Assembly: GCA_964357355.1 (NCBI GenBank)
Contig: CAYHKY010000035.1
Coordinates: 1 to 14,639 of the forward strand
Reading direction: 5' to 3'
DNA: 14,639 nt
Source: CAYHKY01 sp964357355
GTDB taxonomy: Bacteria > Patescibacteriota > Microgenomatia > UBA10105
How positions within the stretch are numbered: position 1 is the stretch's first letter; the number at the start of each line of letters is the position of its first letter. The notes under the pieces were generated by a model. The model was not told where the DNA came from. It ran no database searches and worked only from the letters and a program-made list of their open reading frames with translations. This document shows, piece after piece, positions 6,383 through 13,760 of the stretch. Made by a program: the position numbers and the translations under genes.

Positions 6383-7555
6383 ATGAAAGCAAAATCATCG
6401 TTAATTAAATATATCGGAGGTGCAATTTTACTTTATCTTGTTTCAACTGGCATTTCGTTTGCTGCTTTTAAAACAATCGGAGGTACTTCGACAGTGGCGA
6501 GAGTACCTGTGCCTTCGTCTGCACAAGGCAAATTTAATATAGATCCCTCAATACCCCGCACGGAAGAATGTCCGTTAAATGGTGAAAAATTCACGAAACA
6601 AGAAAAAGATATTTGGAAATCACGCAGGCCGCTTGCGGTTATGATAGAAAATCATGCAGAGGCTAGACCACAATCCGGACTTTCTTTTGCCGATGTAGTT
6701 TATGAAACTGTTGCAGAAGGGGGTATCACTAGGTTTATGGGTATTTTTTACTGCGGATCAGCATTTTACAATATAGGATTTGCGCCGGTCCGAAGTGCCC
6801 GGACTTACTTCTTGGATTGGGTTTCTGAATATGACGCGCTTTATAATCATGTTGGAGGAGCAGGCAGATGCAATGATCCAACTGTAGATGATCGAGCAAA
6901 AGCTCTCTGCCAAATAGACAAATACGGTATCAAGGATATGGATCAATTTGGGATACCATTCCCGATTTGTTACCGGAATTATGATCGGCTTGACCATACA
7001 GTTGCTACGGAACATACGATGATTTGTTATTCTGACAAATTGCATGAATTGGCAAAAAAAAGAGAGTGGACCAATGTTGATGAGGAAGGTGTTGCATGGG
7101 ACAAAAATTTTGTTCCTTGGGTGTTCAAAGATGAGGCTCCGCAAGGAGAACGAGGTACAGTAGCTTCATTATCATTCACTCATTGGGAGACTCAAGTAGA
7201 TGATTATGGAGTCCAATGGAATTACGATTTGCAAACAGACAGCTATAAACGTTTAACCGGCGGGAAACCGCATTTGGATCTCGAAAACAACGAACAATTA
7301 TCCACCAAAAATATAGTTGTACAATTTGCCAAGGAAACCATCGGTGTAGACGAACATGCACATTTGTTGTACGGTACAATTGGAACCGGTAAAGCGCTTA
7401 TTTTCCAAAATGGCAAAGTAATAGTCGGTACGTGGAAAAAAGCCAAACGCACAGACAGGACTAAATTCTTTGACGAAAAAGGAAAAGAAGTATCTTTTGT
7501 CAGAGGACATATTTGGATTGAGGTGGTATCGATAGATACTAAAGTGACTTATTAA
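6383..7555 (+). CDS. DUF3048 (YerB-like) membrane-anchored extracytoplasmic protein
   Basis: 390 aa. Residues about 9-29 are a signal anchor (YIGGAILLYLVSTGISFAAF). There is no lipobox Cys, unlike the B. subtilis lipoprotein YerB, so the protein is probably tethered by the helix. The DUF3048 core starts at about residue 80 with RRPLAVMIENHAEARPQSG, then LSFADVVYETVAEGGITRF, PVRSARTYFLDW and YNHVGGAG. The C-terminal domain ends in a GTWKKAKRTDRTKFFDEKG-type segment that is also conserved in the family. Six or so cysteines occur in the exported part, possibly forming disulfides. The function is unknown; it probably acts at the cell surface. No Shine-Dalgarno precedes the ATG (an A/T-only stretch), so translation may depend on coupling to DUF4446. 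Confidence 0.9.
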   Translation: MKAKSSLIKYIGGAILLYLVSTGISFAAFKTIGGTSTVARVPVPSSAQGKFNIDPSIPRTEECPLNGEKFTKQEKDIWKSRRPLAVMIENHAEARPQSGLSFADVVYETVAEGGITRFMGIFYCGSAFYNIGFAPVRSARTYFLDWVSEYDALYNHVGGAGRCNDPTVDDRAKALCQIDKYGIKDMDQFGIPFPICYRNYDRLDHTVATEHTMICYSDKLHELAKKREWTNVDEEGVAWDKNFVPWVFKDEAPQGERGTVASLSFTHWETQVDDYGVQWNYDLQTDSYKRLTGGKPHLDLENNEQLSTKNIVVQFAKETIGVDEHAHLLYGTIGTGKALIFQNGKVIVGTWKKAKRTDRTKFFDEKGKEVSFVRGHIWIEVVSIDTKVTY

Positions 7556-7587
7556 CCAACTTCTGCCTGAGATTATCCTTGCCTGAA

Positions 7588-7593
7588 AGGAGG
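7588..7593 (+). promoter_or_regulatory. Strong Shine-Dalgarno of the HTH gene
   Basis: AGGAGG, a perfect Shine-Dalgarno core, ends 4 nt before the ATG at 7598. It is the strongest ribosome site in the window and contrasts with the leaderless genes. The 42-nt spacer also contains a direct repeat TGCCTGA (7564-7570 and 7580-7586). Confidence 0.7.
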
Positions 7594-7597
7594 CGGT

Positions 7598-8173
7598 ATG
7601 CTTAAAGATCTCATAGTATCCCGAGTACGCATAAAAATACTGACGCTGTTTTTATCTAGTCATGATGCTATATATCACGTGCGTGAGATCGTGAGACAAA
7701 CGCATGAAGAAATTAATGCGATCAGGAGAGAATTAGCTCATCTTGAGTCGTCTGGTTTGATGGCCAAGGAACCAAGAGCAAACAGATTGTATTATACCTT
7801 TAAAAAGAATTATCCGCTATATTTTGAACTTTTGGAATTAGTAGCAAAAACGTCTGGTTTAGGCGGTGAATTACTGAAAAACAAAGCAAAACTAGGAAAA
7901 CTTAAATTCGTCATGTTATCAGGAAAATTCGTTCGGGGAAAACCTCATCAAGAAAACGATGTTGACCTATTAGTTGTAGGTACTGTAGTGTTACCTGAAT
8001 TGGCACAAATTGTAAGAAACGAAGAAACTCGTAAAAATAGAGAAATCAATTATACCGTAATGACTGAAGAAGAATTTAAATTTCGAACAAGTCGCAAAGA
8101 TCCATTTCTGCAAACTGTAACCAAAGGATCACGGGTGATGATCATTGGGGACGAGGAAGAATTAACTGCATGA
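7598..8173 (+). CDS. Winged-helix protein with degenerate nucleotidyltransferase-like domain
   Basis: 191 aa in two domains. Residues about 1-70 form an ArsR-like winged helix (RVRIKILTLFL, then IYHVREIVRQT, INAIRRELAHLESSGLM and a wing with NRLYYTF). Residues about 100-150 resemble the MNT nucleotidyltransferase fold: SGKFVRG at 108-114 and NDVDLLVVG at 120-128. The usual G-S of that motif is G-K here (Lys110), while the two aspartates (Asp121, Asp123) are kept. I recognise the architecture as common in Patescibacteria. It may be a DNA-binding sensor rather than an active enzyme; that is inference. The stop overlaps the secD start by 4 nt (ATGA), so it is translationally coupled to secDF and could regulate that operon. 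The strong upstream AGGAGG confirms the start. Confidence 0.8.
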   Translation: MLKDLIVSRVRIKILTLFLSSHDAIYHVREIVRQTHEEINAIRRELAHLESSGLMAKEPRANRLYYTFKKNYPLYFELLELVAKTSGLGGELLKNKAKLGKLKFVMLSGKFVRGKPHQENDVDLLVVGTVVLPELAQIVRNEETRKNREINYTVMTEEEFKFRTSRKDPFLQTVTKGSRVMIIGDEEELTA

Positions 8174-9528
8174 GAAAGCCCCGACTCATAATATTTTTCA
8201 TTTTAATGATAACGACGTTGGCAGCTATAGTAGATTTGCCGATTGGAGTACCTTTGCGATTTTCGTTGGGACCATTAAAAATCAATCGAATTGTTGCACC
8301 TCCTTTGATTCGTATTCCCTTTTTAGGAATTGAAAAAGAAATCAAGACCCATCTTGGACTTGATCTTCGCGGTGGCACACAATTGATTTTGGAAGCTGAT
8401 ATGAAAGATGTGGTAGAAAAAGATCGGGTCACGGCATTAGAAAGCATTCGGGAGATCGTCGAGAGAAGAATAAATTTTTTTGGTGTTTCTGAACCAGTGG
8501 TACAGACCGCACGAACAGATGAAAGTTTCAGAGTAATTGTTGAATTACCTGGAGTGACTGATACAGAAACTGCGATAAAAACATTGGGAGAAACAGCCCG
8601 ACTGGAATTTAGAGAAATGGATGAATCAGCAACCGGAACTGCGACACTTTCGGCTATTACTGCTACCAAACCCACAGGTGTAACAGGGAAGGATCTCAAA
8701 AAAGCTGAAGTAAGTTTTGATCAGCAATCTGGAGCGCCGGTAGTTTCATTTGAAATGACTGAAGAAGGAACAAAAAAATTTGCTGATCTCTCCTCCAGAT
8801 TAGTTGGTCAACCACTGGCAATTTTTCTTGATGACAGATTATTGGGATATCCGCCAACTGTGAAGGAAGCAATTACATCTGGTCAAGGTGTTATCAGTGG
8901 CGGATTTACCCGTGACCAGGCAAAACAACTTGCCCTTCAGTTATCAGCGGGAGCGCTTCCCACTTCGATTAAAGTTGTAGAGCAGCGAAATATCGGTGCA
9001 TTGCTGGGAGCCGCTTCAATTGAAAAAAGTATCCGCGCTGGAGTAATTGGACTTACTTTAGTTGCCTTATTTATGATAATTTATTATGGCATATTAGGAG
9101 TTATTGCAACTTTTGCATTAGCAATCTACGGATTGGTTACCTTCTCTTTATTTCGGCTTATCCCAGTGACCTTAACTCTTGCAGGAATTGCCGGTTTCAT
9201 TCTTTCTATAGGCATGGCTGTAGATAGTAATATTCTTATTTTTGAACGTATCAAGGAAGAGTTGAGGAAGGGTAAGCCTTGGAAAATTGCTATGGAGTTA
9301 GGTTTTGGACGTGCATGGGATAGTATCCGCGACGCTAATTTTACGACTCTTATCACTGCATTTATTCTTTACAATCCTTTGAACTGGAGTTTTTTACCGG
9401 CCTCAGGAATGGTTCGTGGATTTGCCTTAACGTTAACACTGGGTGTAGTGACAGGATTATTTACTGGCATTATAGTGTCACGTAACCTCATAAGGTTGTT
9501 TTATCGACCAAAGGAGCTCGTATCATGA
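8170..9528 (+). CDS. secD: Protein translocase subunit SecD
   Basis: 452 aa. SecD works with SecF to use the proton-motive force to pull exported proteins away from SecYEG. TM1 is at about 6-24. Then come GLDLRGGTQLILEADM (63-78), the periplasmic P1 base and head domains (about 80-290), and the C-terminal bundle of about five TM helices (from about 290). The latter includes GMAVDSNILIFERIKEEL (about 347-364), conserved for proton-driven movement, and the SIRDANFTTLITAF helix. The protein is shorter than E. coli SecD (615) but normal for species with reduced P1 domains. An extra ~30 residues after TM1 precede GLDLRGG. It overlaps the HTH gene and secF by ATGA on each side. No yajC is visible. 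Confidence 0.96.
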   Translation: MRKPRLIIFFILMITTLAAIVDLPIGVPLRFSLGPLKINRIVAPPLIRIPFLGIEKEIKTHLGLDLRGGTQLILEADMKDVVEKDRVTALESIREIVERRINFFGVSEPVVQTARTDESFRVIVELPGVTDTETAIKTLGETARLEFREMDESATGTATLSAITATKPTGVTGKDLKKAEVSFDQQSGAPVVSFEMTEEGTKKFADLSSRLVGQPLAIFLDDRLLGYPPTVKEAITSGQGVISGGFTRDQAKQLALQLSAGALPTSIKVVEQRNIGALLGAASIEKSIRAGVIGLTLVALFMIIYYGILGVIATFALAIYGLVTFSLFRLIPVTLTLAGIAGFILSIGMAVDSNILIFERIKEELRKGKPWKIAMELGFGRAWDSIRDANFTTLITAFILYNPLNWSFLPASGMVRGFALTLTLGVVTGLFTGIIVSRNLIRLFYRPKELVS

Positions 9529-10406
9529 TTGATTTCATGCGTTACCGTATCATTTATTTATTCCTTTCCGCATTAGTTTTGGTGCCTGGCATAGCGACAC
9601 TTTTCGTTTATGGTTTGAAACCAGCAATTGATTTTACCGGCGGAACACTTATGGAATTCTTGATCTCAAGTGATAAAAACCCGACAGTCGAAGAAATACG
9701 TACATTGGTAAGTTCACAACAAATTGAAATTGGTACGGTACAGACTAGCGGAAAGAATTCTTTCTTACTACGCTTGAAACCGCTTGAGTCGACTCAACAC
9801 GATGCTTTACTTGTTAGATTGAATGATACATATGGTACCGTTGTCGAAAACCGTTATGAATCAGTCGGTCCTACGTTAGGAGGAGAATTGTTGCGAAAAA
9901 CATTTATTGCGGCAATGGTGGCTTTAACGGCAATTCTGCTCTATGTAGCTTGGGCGTTTAAAAATTTTCGCTATGGAGTCTCAGCAATCTTAGCCCTTCT
10001 TCACGATGTGTTAGTTGTTATCGGAGTCTTTGCAATATTAGGTAAAGTGAAAGGGGTCGAAGTTGATGCGCTGTTTGTTACCGCAATTCTCACCACTATG
10101 AGTTTTTCCGTTCATGATACGATCGTGGTGTTTGATAGAATCCGTGAATTACAAAAAAAGAGCATCCAATTACCTTATCTTCAGGTTATCAATCAGGCAC
10201 TTACCGAAACTATGGTTCGCTCACTTAACAATTCTTTGACAATTATTTTCATGCTTTTAGCCCTGGTTCTTTTTGGTGGGGAAACTATCCGCTGGTTTGC
10301 AGTTGCTCTGCTTGTTGGTACAATTACAGGTACCTATTCGTCACCTTTTGTTGCCACTCCGATTCTATATACTTGGTCAACGTTAAGAGACAAGAAAAAT
10401 ATATGA
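9525..10406 (+). CDS. secF: Protein translocase subunit SecF
   Basis: 293 aa, normal for SecF. TM1 (about 8-30) is followed by the signature IDFTGGTLMEF (about 35-45), a small periplasmic domain with ESVGPTLGGEL, and five TM helices. These include SVHDTIVVFDRIRE (about 195-208) and the LNNSLTIIFMLLALVLFGG helix. AAGGAG (9511-9516) lies 8 nt before the ATG, and the ATGA overlap with secD means coupled synthesis of the two partners. The TGA stop (10404-10406) directly abuts the stop codon of the convergent cca gene. Confidence 0.96.
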   Translation: MIDFMRYRIIYLFLSALVLVPGIATLFVYGLKPAIDFTGGTLMEFLISSDKNPTVEEIRTLVSSQQIEIGTVQTSGKNSFLLRLKPLESTQHDALLVRLNDTYGTVVENRYESVGPTLGGELLRKTFIAAMVALTAILLYVAWAFKNFRYGVSAILALLHDVLVVIGVFAILGKVKGVEVDALFVTAILTTMSFSVHDTIVVFDRIRELQKKSIQLPYLQVINQALTETMVRSLNNSLTIIFMLLALVLFGGETIRWFAVALLVGTITGTYSSPFVATPILYTWSTLRDKKNI

Positions 10407-10420
10407 TTATTTAGAATCAT
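10403..10420. terminator. Weak bidirectional hairpin spanning two abutting stop codons
   Basis: ATGATT (10403-10408) pairs with AATCAT (10415-10420) around a 6-nt loop. It is followed by TTTTG on the plus strand; on the minus strand ATATTTTTC follows. The stem contains the secF TGA and the last base pairs of the cca end. It is AT-rich, so a weak terminator at best, but it is the only candidate between these convergent genes. Confidence 0.4.
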
Positions 10421-11777
10421 TTTGTATGGCTTTTTTTATTTCTTCCAAACGTTTTAATAATTGATTCCGCTCGTTTTTCACTTTTTCCAAAACTACTTCA
10501 TTAAAAAGCTCATTTAATGTGTGTCCAATTATGGGTCCGGGTGAAACTCCAAGTAATTTCATTACATCATGGCCATCAACTTTTAGGTCGGTGACGGTGA
10601 ATGGTTGTTTTTGGACTTCTTCCAGCCGATTCATGAAAAGACGCAACCTCCAGGAAGTTTCCCGCGCCCCGCCACCTAGGCGGTCACCAATTCGCAAATT
10701 CAGCATGTCTTTAAGGTTATCCTTGCCCACGCGTTTGATGAAACGTCTGAGTGTCGCATCTGTTTGATGTTCATCAACTGTAAATTGATGCCAGCGTACA
10801 AGTATCACCATCTTTTCCCGGTCTGCTTTTGAAAAATTGAGCCGGATACTGATATTTTTCACGATAGACGCACCTATCACTTCATGATTATAAAAAGTAA
10901 TCAAACCCGACGGTTCGTCTTTATGAAAGACTACCGGTTTGCCAATATCATGAGTGAGCGCGGCAAATCTGACCACAGGGTTAGTTGATGGTGCATGTTT
11001 AAGGGATTCAACAAGGTGTGTGCCCACGTCAAAGATATGATGTCTTTTTGGGCTTTGCTGTGGAACTCCAAAACATTTTTCTAGTTCCGGTAAAATGTGA
11101 TGGAGGATTCCCGAATTTTTTAGCAGCATAATTCCGTCTGCGGGGTATGAACTGGCAATTATTTTCATCAGCTCATTTCTTACCCGGTCATGAGAAATTT
11201 GATCAATCAAATGAGCATTTTTTGCAATTGCTGCGAAGGTCTCCACTTCGATCACAAAACCAAGTTCTGTGGCGATCCTAATCGCGCGCATTAATCTCAA
11301 GGCATCTTCCTTGAAGCGTTCATCGGGTTTCCCGACGCTGCGAATCAACTTGTTTTTTAGATCTTCTTGTCCATGGTACGGATCAATCACTGTTTTGCCG
11401 TCAAATGCGATGGCATTGATAGTGAAATCGCGTCGTGAGAGATCTTCCTCTAAAGTTTCACCCCAAAGTACAACATCTGGATGACGGTGGTCTTTATAAC
11501 CTTTTTCACTGCGATAAGTTGTGATTTCATAGACATCTATAGTATCTCCCTTAGGGTTTTTTATTTTTATACCCACAGTGCCAAAATTGTTGTCATAAAA
11601 ACTATCAGGAAAAATTTCCAAAAGGTGAGCGGGTGTTGCATTGGTAGTGAAATCCCATGACTTTGTTGCTCGTCCAAGGAGGATATCTCTAACAGATCCT
11701 CCTACGGCATACGCCTTATAGCCGTGGTGATTAAGAGTATTTATGATGTGTTGTGCAGGTTGTATAAGTGTAGGCAT
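10407..11777 (-). CDS. cca: CCA-adding enzyme / poly(A)-polymerase family with HD domain
   Basis: 456 aa from the ATG at 11777-11775. It adds or repairs the 3' CCA of tRNAs. The nucleotidyltransferase head has VGGSVRDILLGRATKSWDF (25-43), then EITTYRSE and RRDFTINAIAFDG (115-127). The neck contains GKPDERFKEDALRLMRAIR (about 149-167). An HD phosphohydrolase-type domain follows (THDIGKP, His276-Asp277) and then a C-terminal helical tail. The motif that normally reads D-x-D is Ser40-Trp41-Asp42 here, so the first metal ligand appears changed, unless the lineage aligns it differently. A GTG one codon upstream is also possible; the TATAAT places the mRNA start right at GTG/ATG, so it should be leaderless. 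It is convergent with secF and divergent from recJ. Confidence 0.93.
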   Translation of the reverse strand: MPTLIQPAQHIINTLNHHGYKAYAVGGSVRDILLGRATKSWDFTTNATPAHLLEIFPDSFYDNNFGTVGIKIKNPKGDTIDVYEITTYRSEKGYKDHRHPDVVLWGETLEEDLSRRDFTINAIAFDGKTVIDPYHGQEDLKNKLIRSVGKPDERFKEDALRLMRAIRIATELGFVIEVETFAAIAKNAHLIDQISHDRVRNELMKIIASSYPADGIMLLKNSGILHHILPELEKCFGVPQQSPKRHHIFDVGTHLVESLKHAPSTNPVVRFAALTHDIGKPVVFHKDEPSGLITFYNHEVIGASIVKNISIRLNFSKADREKMVILVRWHQFTVDEHQTDATLRRFIKRVGKDNLKDMLNLRIGDRLGGGARETSWRLRLFMNRLEEVQKQPFTVTDLKVDGHDVMKLLGVSPGPIIGHTLNELFNEVVLEKVKNERNQLLKRLEEIKKAIQNDSK

Positions 11778-11792
11778 CACTGGTATTATAAC
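11760..11792 (+). promoter_or_regulatory. Promoter of recJ, sharing its -10 region with cca
   Basis: TTGTAT (11760-11765), an 18-bp spacer, and TATTAT (11784-11789), or alternatively TATAAC (11787-11792). The start would be near 11796-11799, a few bases before the ATG at 11801. The same bases form the TATAAT of cca on the other strand, so the two promoters overlap face to back. Confidence 0.5.
11785..11790 (-). promoter_or_regulatory. -10 box of cca (leaderless promoter)
   Basis: TATAAT on the minus strand, 7 nt before the GTG-ATG pair. The expected transcription start is at 11778-11777, exactly the start codon. A possible weak -35, TTTACG, lies 19 bp upstream, inside recJ. Confidence 0.65.
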
Positions 11793-11800
11793 CCTTGACT

Positions 11801-13537
11801 ATGGTGAAGCGTAAATGGGAAATTATTTCAAATCAAAAAACAAATCCATCCGCTGACGATCCAAAAATAACGACGGACAAAATCATTAAACTGCTTTTAA
11901 AAAATCGTGGAATTATCTCTTCAAAAACGATTGCAGAATTTTTGCACCCTTCCGATCCATACTCGTTGACCGCGAAAGATGTTGGTATTAGTCTTCGGGA
12001 TCTTAAAAATGCCCTGTCTCGGATTCAGAAAGCGATTTTAAATAAAGAATCGATTGTCGTTTATGCAGATTATGATGCCGATGGGATAACTGCCGGAGCT
12101 ATTATGTGGGAAAACTTGTACCGGTTAGGCGCAAAAGTAATGCCATATATACCTCAAAGAGAAAACGAAGGCTATGGTTTTTCAAAACAAGGATTGGACT
12201 CAGTTAAGTCACAATATGGGCCTACCCTTATTATATCCGTTGATCATGGTATTACTGCATTTGAAAAAATTGCATATGCCAAAAAACTTGGGATTGATGT
12301 TATTGTCACCGATCATCACGTTAAACCAAAAATTTTGCCTGAATGCATAATTGTCCATACAACAAAACTCTGTGGTGCGGGTATTTCTTGGTTTGTAATA
12401 AAAGAGCTGCTAGGTTCACGATTAATAGATGATGAGGAGCAGAAAAAAGAATTGTTATCCCTGGCAACCATCGGAACAATTGCAGACATGGTGCCACTTA
12501 CTGGACCCAACCGTTCAATCGTGAAACATGGACTGAATGCAATTAAACATACTAAGCGGTTGGGATTGCAAGCGTTAATAAAAAATGCGGGAGTGGAAAT
12601 GGAGAAACTTGGTACGTATGAGGTCTCACATTTACTTGCTCCCCGACTTAATGCAATGGGGCGGTTGGTACATGCGATGGATGCATTACGGTTACTCTGC
12701 ACCAAACAGTCGTCAAAAGCGGAAGAATTAGCCGCGAAACTAGGTATGACTAACCGAGAACGACAACTTATGACTGAGGAAACGACGCTTCATGCGAAAG
12801 AATTGGTAAAAAGCTTGACTTTGTCACAAGGTTCGACGCACATCAAACAAAAACTAATCTTTGTTACACATGAGACTTACAATCAGGGAATAATTGGGTT
12901 GGTGGCAGGGAAGTTGGTAGAAGCATACCATTTACCGTCTATAGTTGTCTCAAAAGGCGAAATTATTTCAAAAGCTTCTGCCCGTTCAATCAGCGGTTTC
13001 AATATTATTGAAGCAATCAGAAAGTGTATGGATTTATTAGTAGACGCAGGGGGTCATCCTATGGCAGCAGGGTTTACAGTAGAGACCAAATATTTATTAA
13101 AATTACAATCTAAATTAGAAAACATCGCCAAATCACAATTAAACGATGAGTTACTTACTCGGAAACTTACGATTGATTTAGAATTACCGCTAGCATTTGT
13201 GACAAAAGAACTATGGCTTAAAATTCAAACACTTGCACCATTTGGCATAGGTAATCCCGAACCGATATTTTTTACCCGTAATCTAAAAGTAGTCAATATC
13301 AGATTAATTGGAGCTGAAAATAATCATTTGAAATTGAAAGTAGTTGACGGAGAAAAAAAAGAATTATTGGACGCAATTGGATTTAGAATGGGGGAACATA
13401 AGGCTTATCTTGATGTGGGTAGCTTAGTTGATCTGGCGTATAGTTTGGATTTGAATCACTGGAATGGGGTTGATAATTTGCAGTTGAAGCTCAAAGATAT
13501 ACAGAATTCTTCTGTGAAGTTGACGAGTAGCGTATAA
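11801..13537 (+). CDS. recJ: Single-stranded-DNA-specific 5'-3' exonuclease RecJ
   Basis: 578 aa from the ATG at 11801; a TTG two codons earlier (11795) is in frame but less likely given the promoter. RecJ degrades 5'-ended single-stranded DNA in recombination and mismatch repair. DHH-family motifs, in order: VVYADYDADGITAGA (Mn ligands), ISVDHGI, VIVTDHH, LCGAGISW, LATIGTIADMVPL, and APRLNAMGRL. The DHHA1 part contains NQGIIGLVAGKL, ISGFNII and GGHPMAAGFTV, and the C-terminal OB domain begins LAPFGIGNPEPIF. All catalytic residues I can check are present, and the length is normal. A TATAAT overlaps the last codons and the stop, marking the promoter of the aspS leader. Confidence 0.96.
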   Translation: MVKRKWEIISNQKTNPSADDPKITTDKIIKLLLKNRGIISSKTIAEFLHPSDPYSLTAKDVGISLRDLKNALSRIQKAILNKESIVVYADYDADGITAGAIMWENLYRLGAKVMPYIPQRENEGYGFSKQGLDSVKSQYGPTLIISVDHGITAFEKIAYAKKLGIDVIVTDHHVKPKILPECIIVHTTKLCGAGISWFVIKELLGSRLIDDEEQKKELLSLATIGTIADMVPLTGPNRSIVKHGLNAIKHTKRLGLQALIKNAGVEMEKLGTYEVSHLLAPRLNAMGRLVHAMDALRLLCTKQSSKAEELAAKLGMTNRERQLMTEETTLHAKELVKSLTLSQGSTHIKQKLIFVTHETYNQGIIGLVAGKLVEAYHLPSIVVSKGEIISKASARSISGFNIIEAIRKCMDLLVDAGGHPMAAGFTVETKYLLKLQSKLENIAKSQLNDELLTRKLTIDLELPLAFVTKELWLKIQTLAPFGIGNPEPIFFTRNLKVVNIRLIGAENNHLKLKVVDGEKKELLDAIGFRMGEHKAYLDVGSLVDLAYSLDLNHWNGVDNLQLKLKDIQNSSVKLTSSV

Positions 13538-13538
13538 T
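13533..13538 (+). promoter_or_regulatory. -10 box for the aspS leader
   Basis: TATAAT overlaps the recJ stop codon. The start is expected near 13545, giving a leader of about 259 nt before aspS. The -35 is poor (TTCTGT 13510-13515, 17-bp spacer). Read-through from recJ is also possible because no terminator precedes it. Confidence 0.5.
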
Positions 13539-13575
13539 AGTCACAAAGTAATGATGGTGTTAACACACCGGAGCT

Positions 13576-13616
13576 GCGAGAAGAAATCCCGCAAAAATCG
13601 GGAAAGTAGAACTTGC
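13576..13616 (+). promoter_or_regulatory. Very short Stem I-like specifier hairpin
   Basis: GCGAG (13576-13580) pairs with CTTGC (13612-13616, one G-U). TCCCG (13587-13591) pairs with CGGGA (13599-13603). The internal loop between them is AAGAAA on the 5' side and AAGTAGAA on the 3' side. The 3' strand GAACTTGCCGGAGAG looks like the lower part of canonical Stem I (GAAC followed by CTCGCC and GAG). There is no room for the distal tRNA-elbow-binding part, as in the 'ultrashort' Stem I class known from actinobacterial ileS. Confidence 0.5.
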
Positions 13617-13683
13617 CGGAGAGGCCCGTAATAGCCAGATAAGGGTTGTGAGTTGCAAATTAAGATACAACTCATAACTGAAT

Positions 13684-13730
13684 TAGGGTGGTACAGCGGA
13701 TGGTGATTATGTTTTAACCAGTCGCCCCTA
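13684..13730 (+). promoter_or_regulatory. T-box antiterminator
   Basis: Helix A1 TAGGG (13684-13688) pairs with CCCTA (13726-13730). The 7-nt bulge TGGTACA (13689-13695) would bind the tRNA 3' end. Helix A2 is GCGG (13696-13699) with TCGC (13722-13725), then TGGT (13701-13704) with ACCA (13717-13720) across one A-G mismatch. Its 3' strand is shared with the terminator, so the two are mutually exclusive. Confidence 0.8.
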
Positions 13731-13760
13731 TTCCGTAAGTCCGGGATAGTGGCTTTTTTT
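13724..13760 (+). terminator. Leader terminator competing with the antiterminator
   Basis: GCC (13724-13726) pairs with GGC (13751-13753), and CTATTCC (13728-13734) pairs with GGGATAG (13743-13749, one G-U). An 8-nt loop and a seven-T run (13754-13760) complete a good intrinsic terminator 43 nt upstream of aspS. Confidence 0.88.

Noticed and set aside
6758..7144. Minus-strand 128-codon frame antisense to the DUF3048 gene
   Set aside because: It lies wholly within conserved DUF3048 coding sequence and shows no start signals or motifs.
8142..8699. Minus-strand 185-codon frame antisense to secD
   Set aside because: The sequence is serine/valine-rich with no recognisable motifs, and the opposite strand is clearly secD.
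12316..12705. Minus-strand 129-codon frame antisense to recJ
   Set aside because: It overlaps conserved RecJ motifs (LCGAG, GTIADMVPL, RLNAMGRL); a shadow of the real gene.
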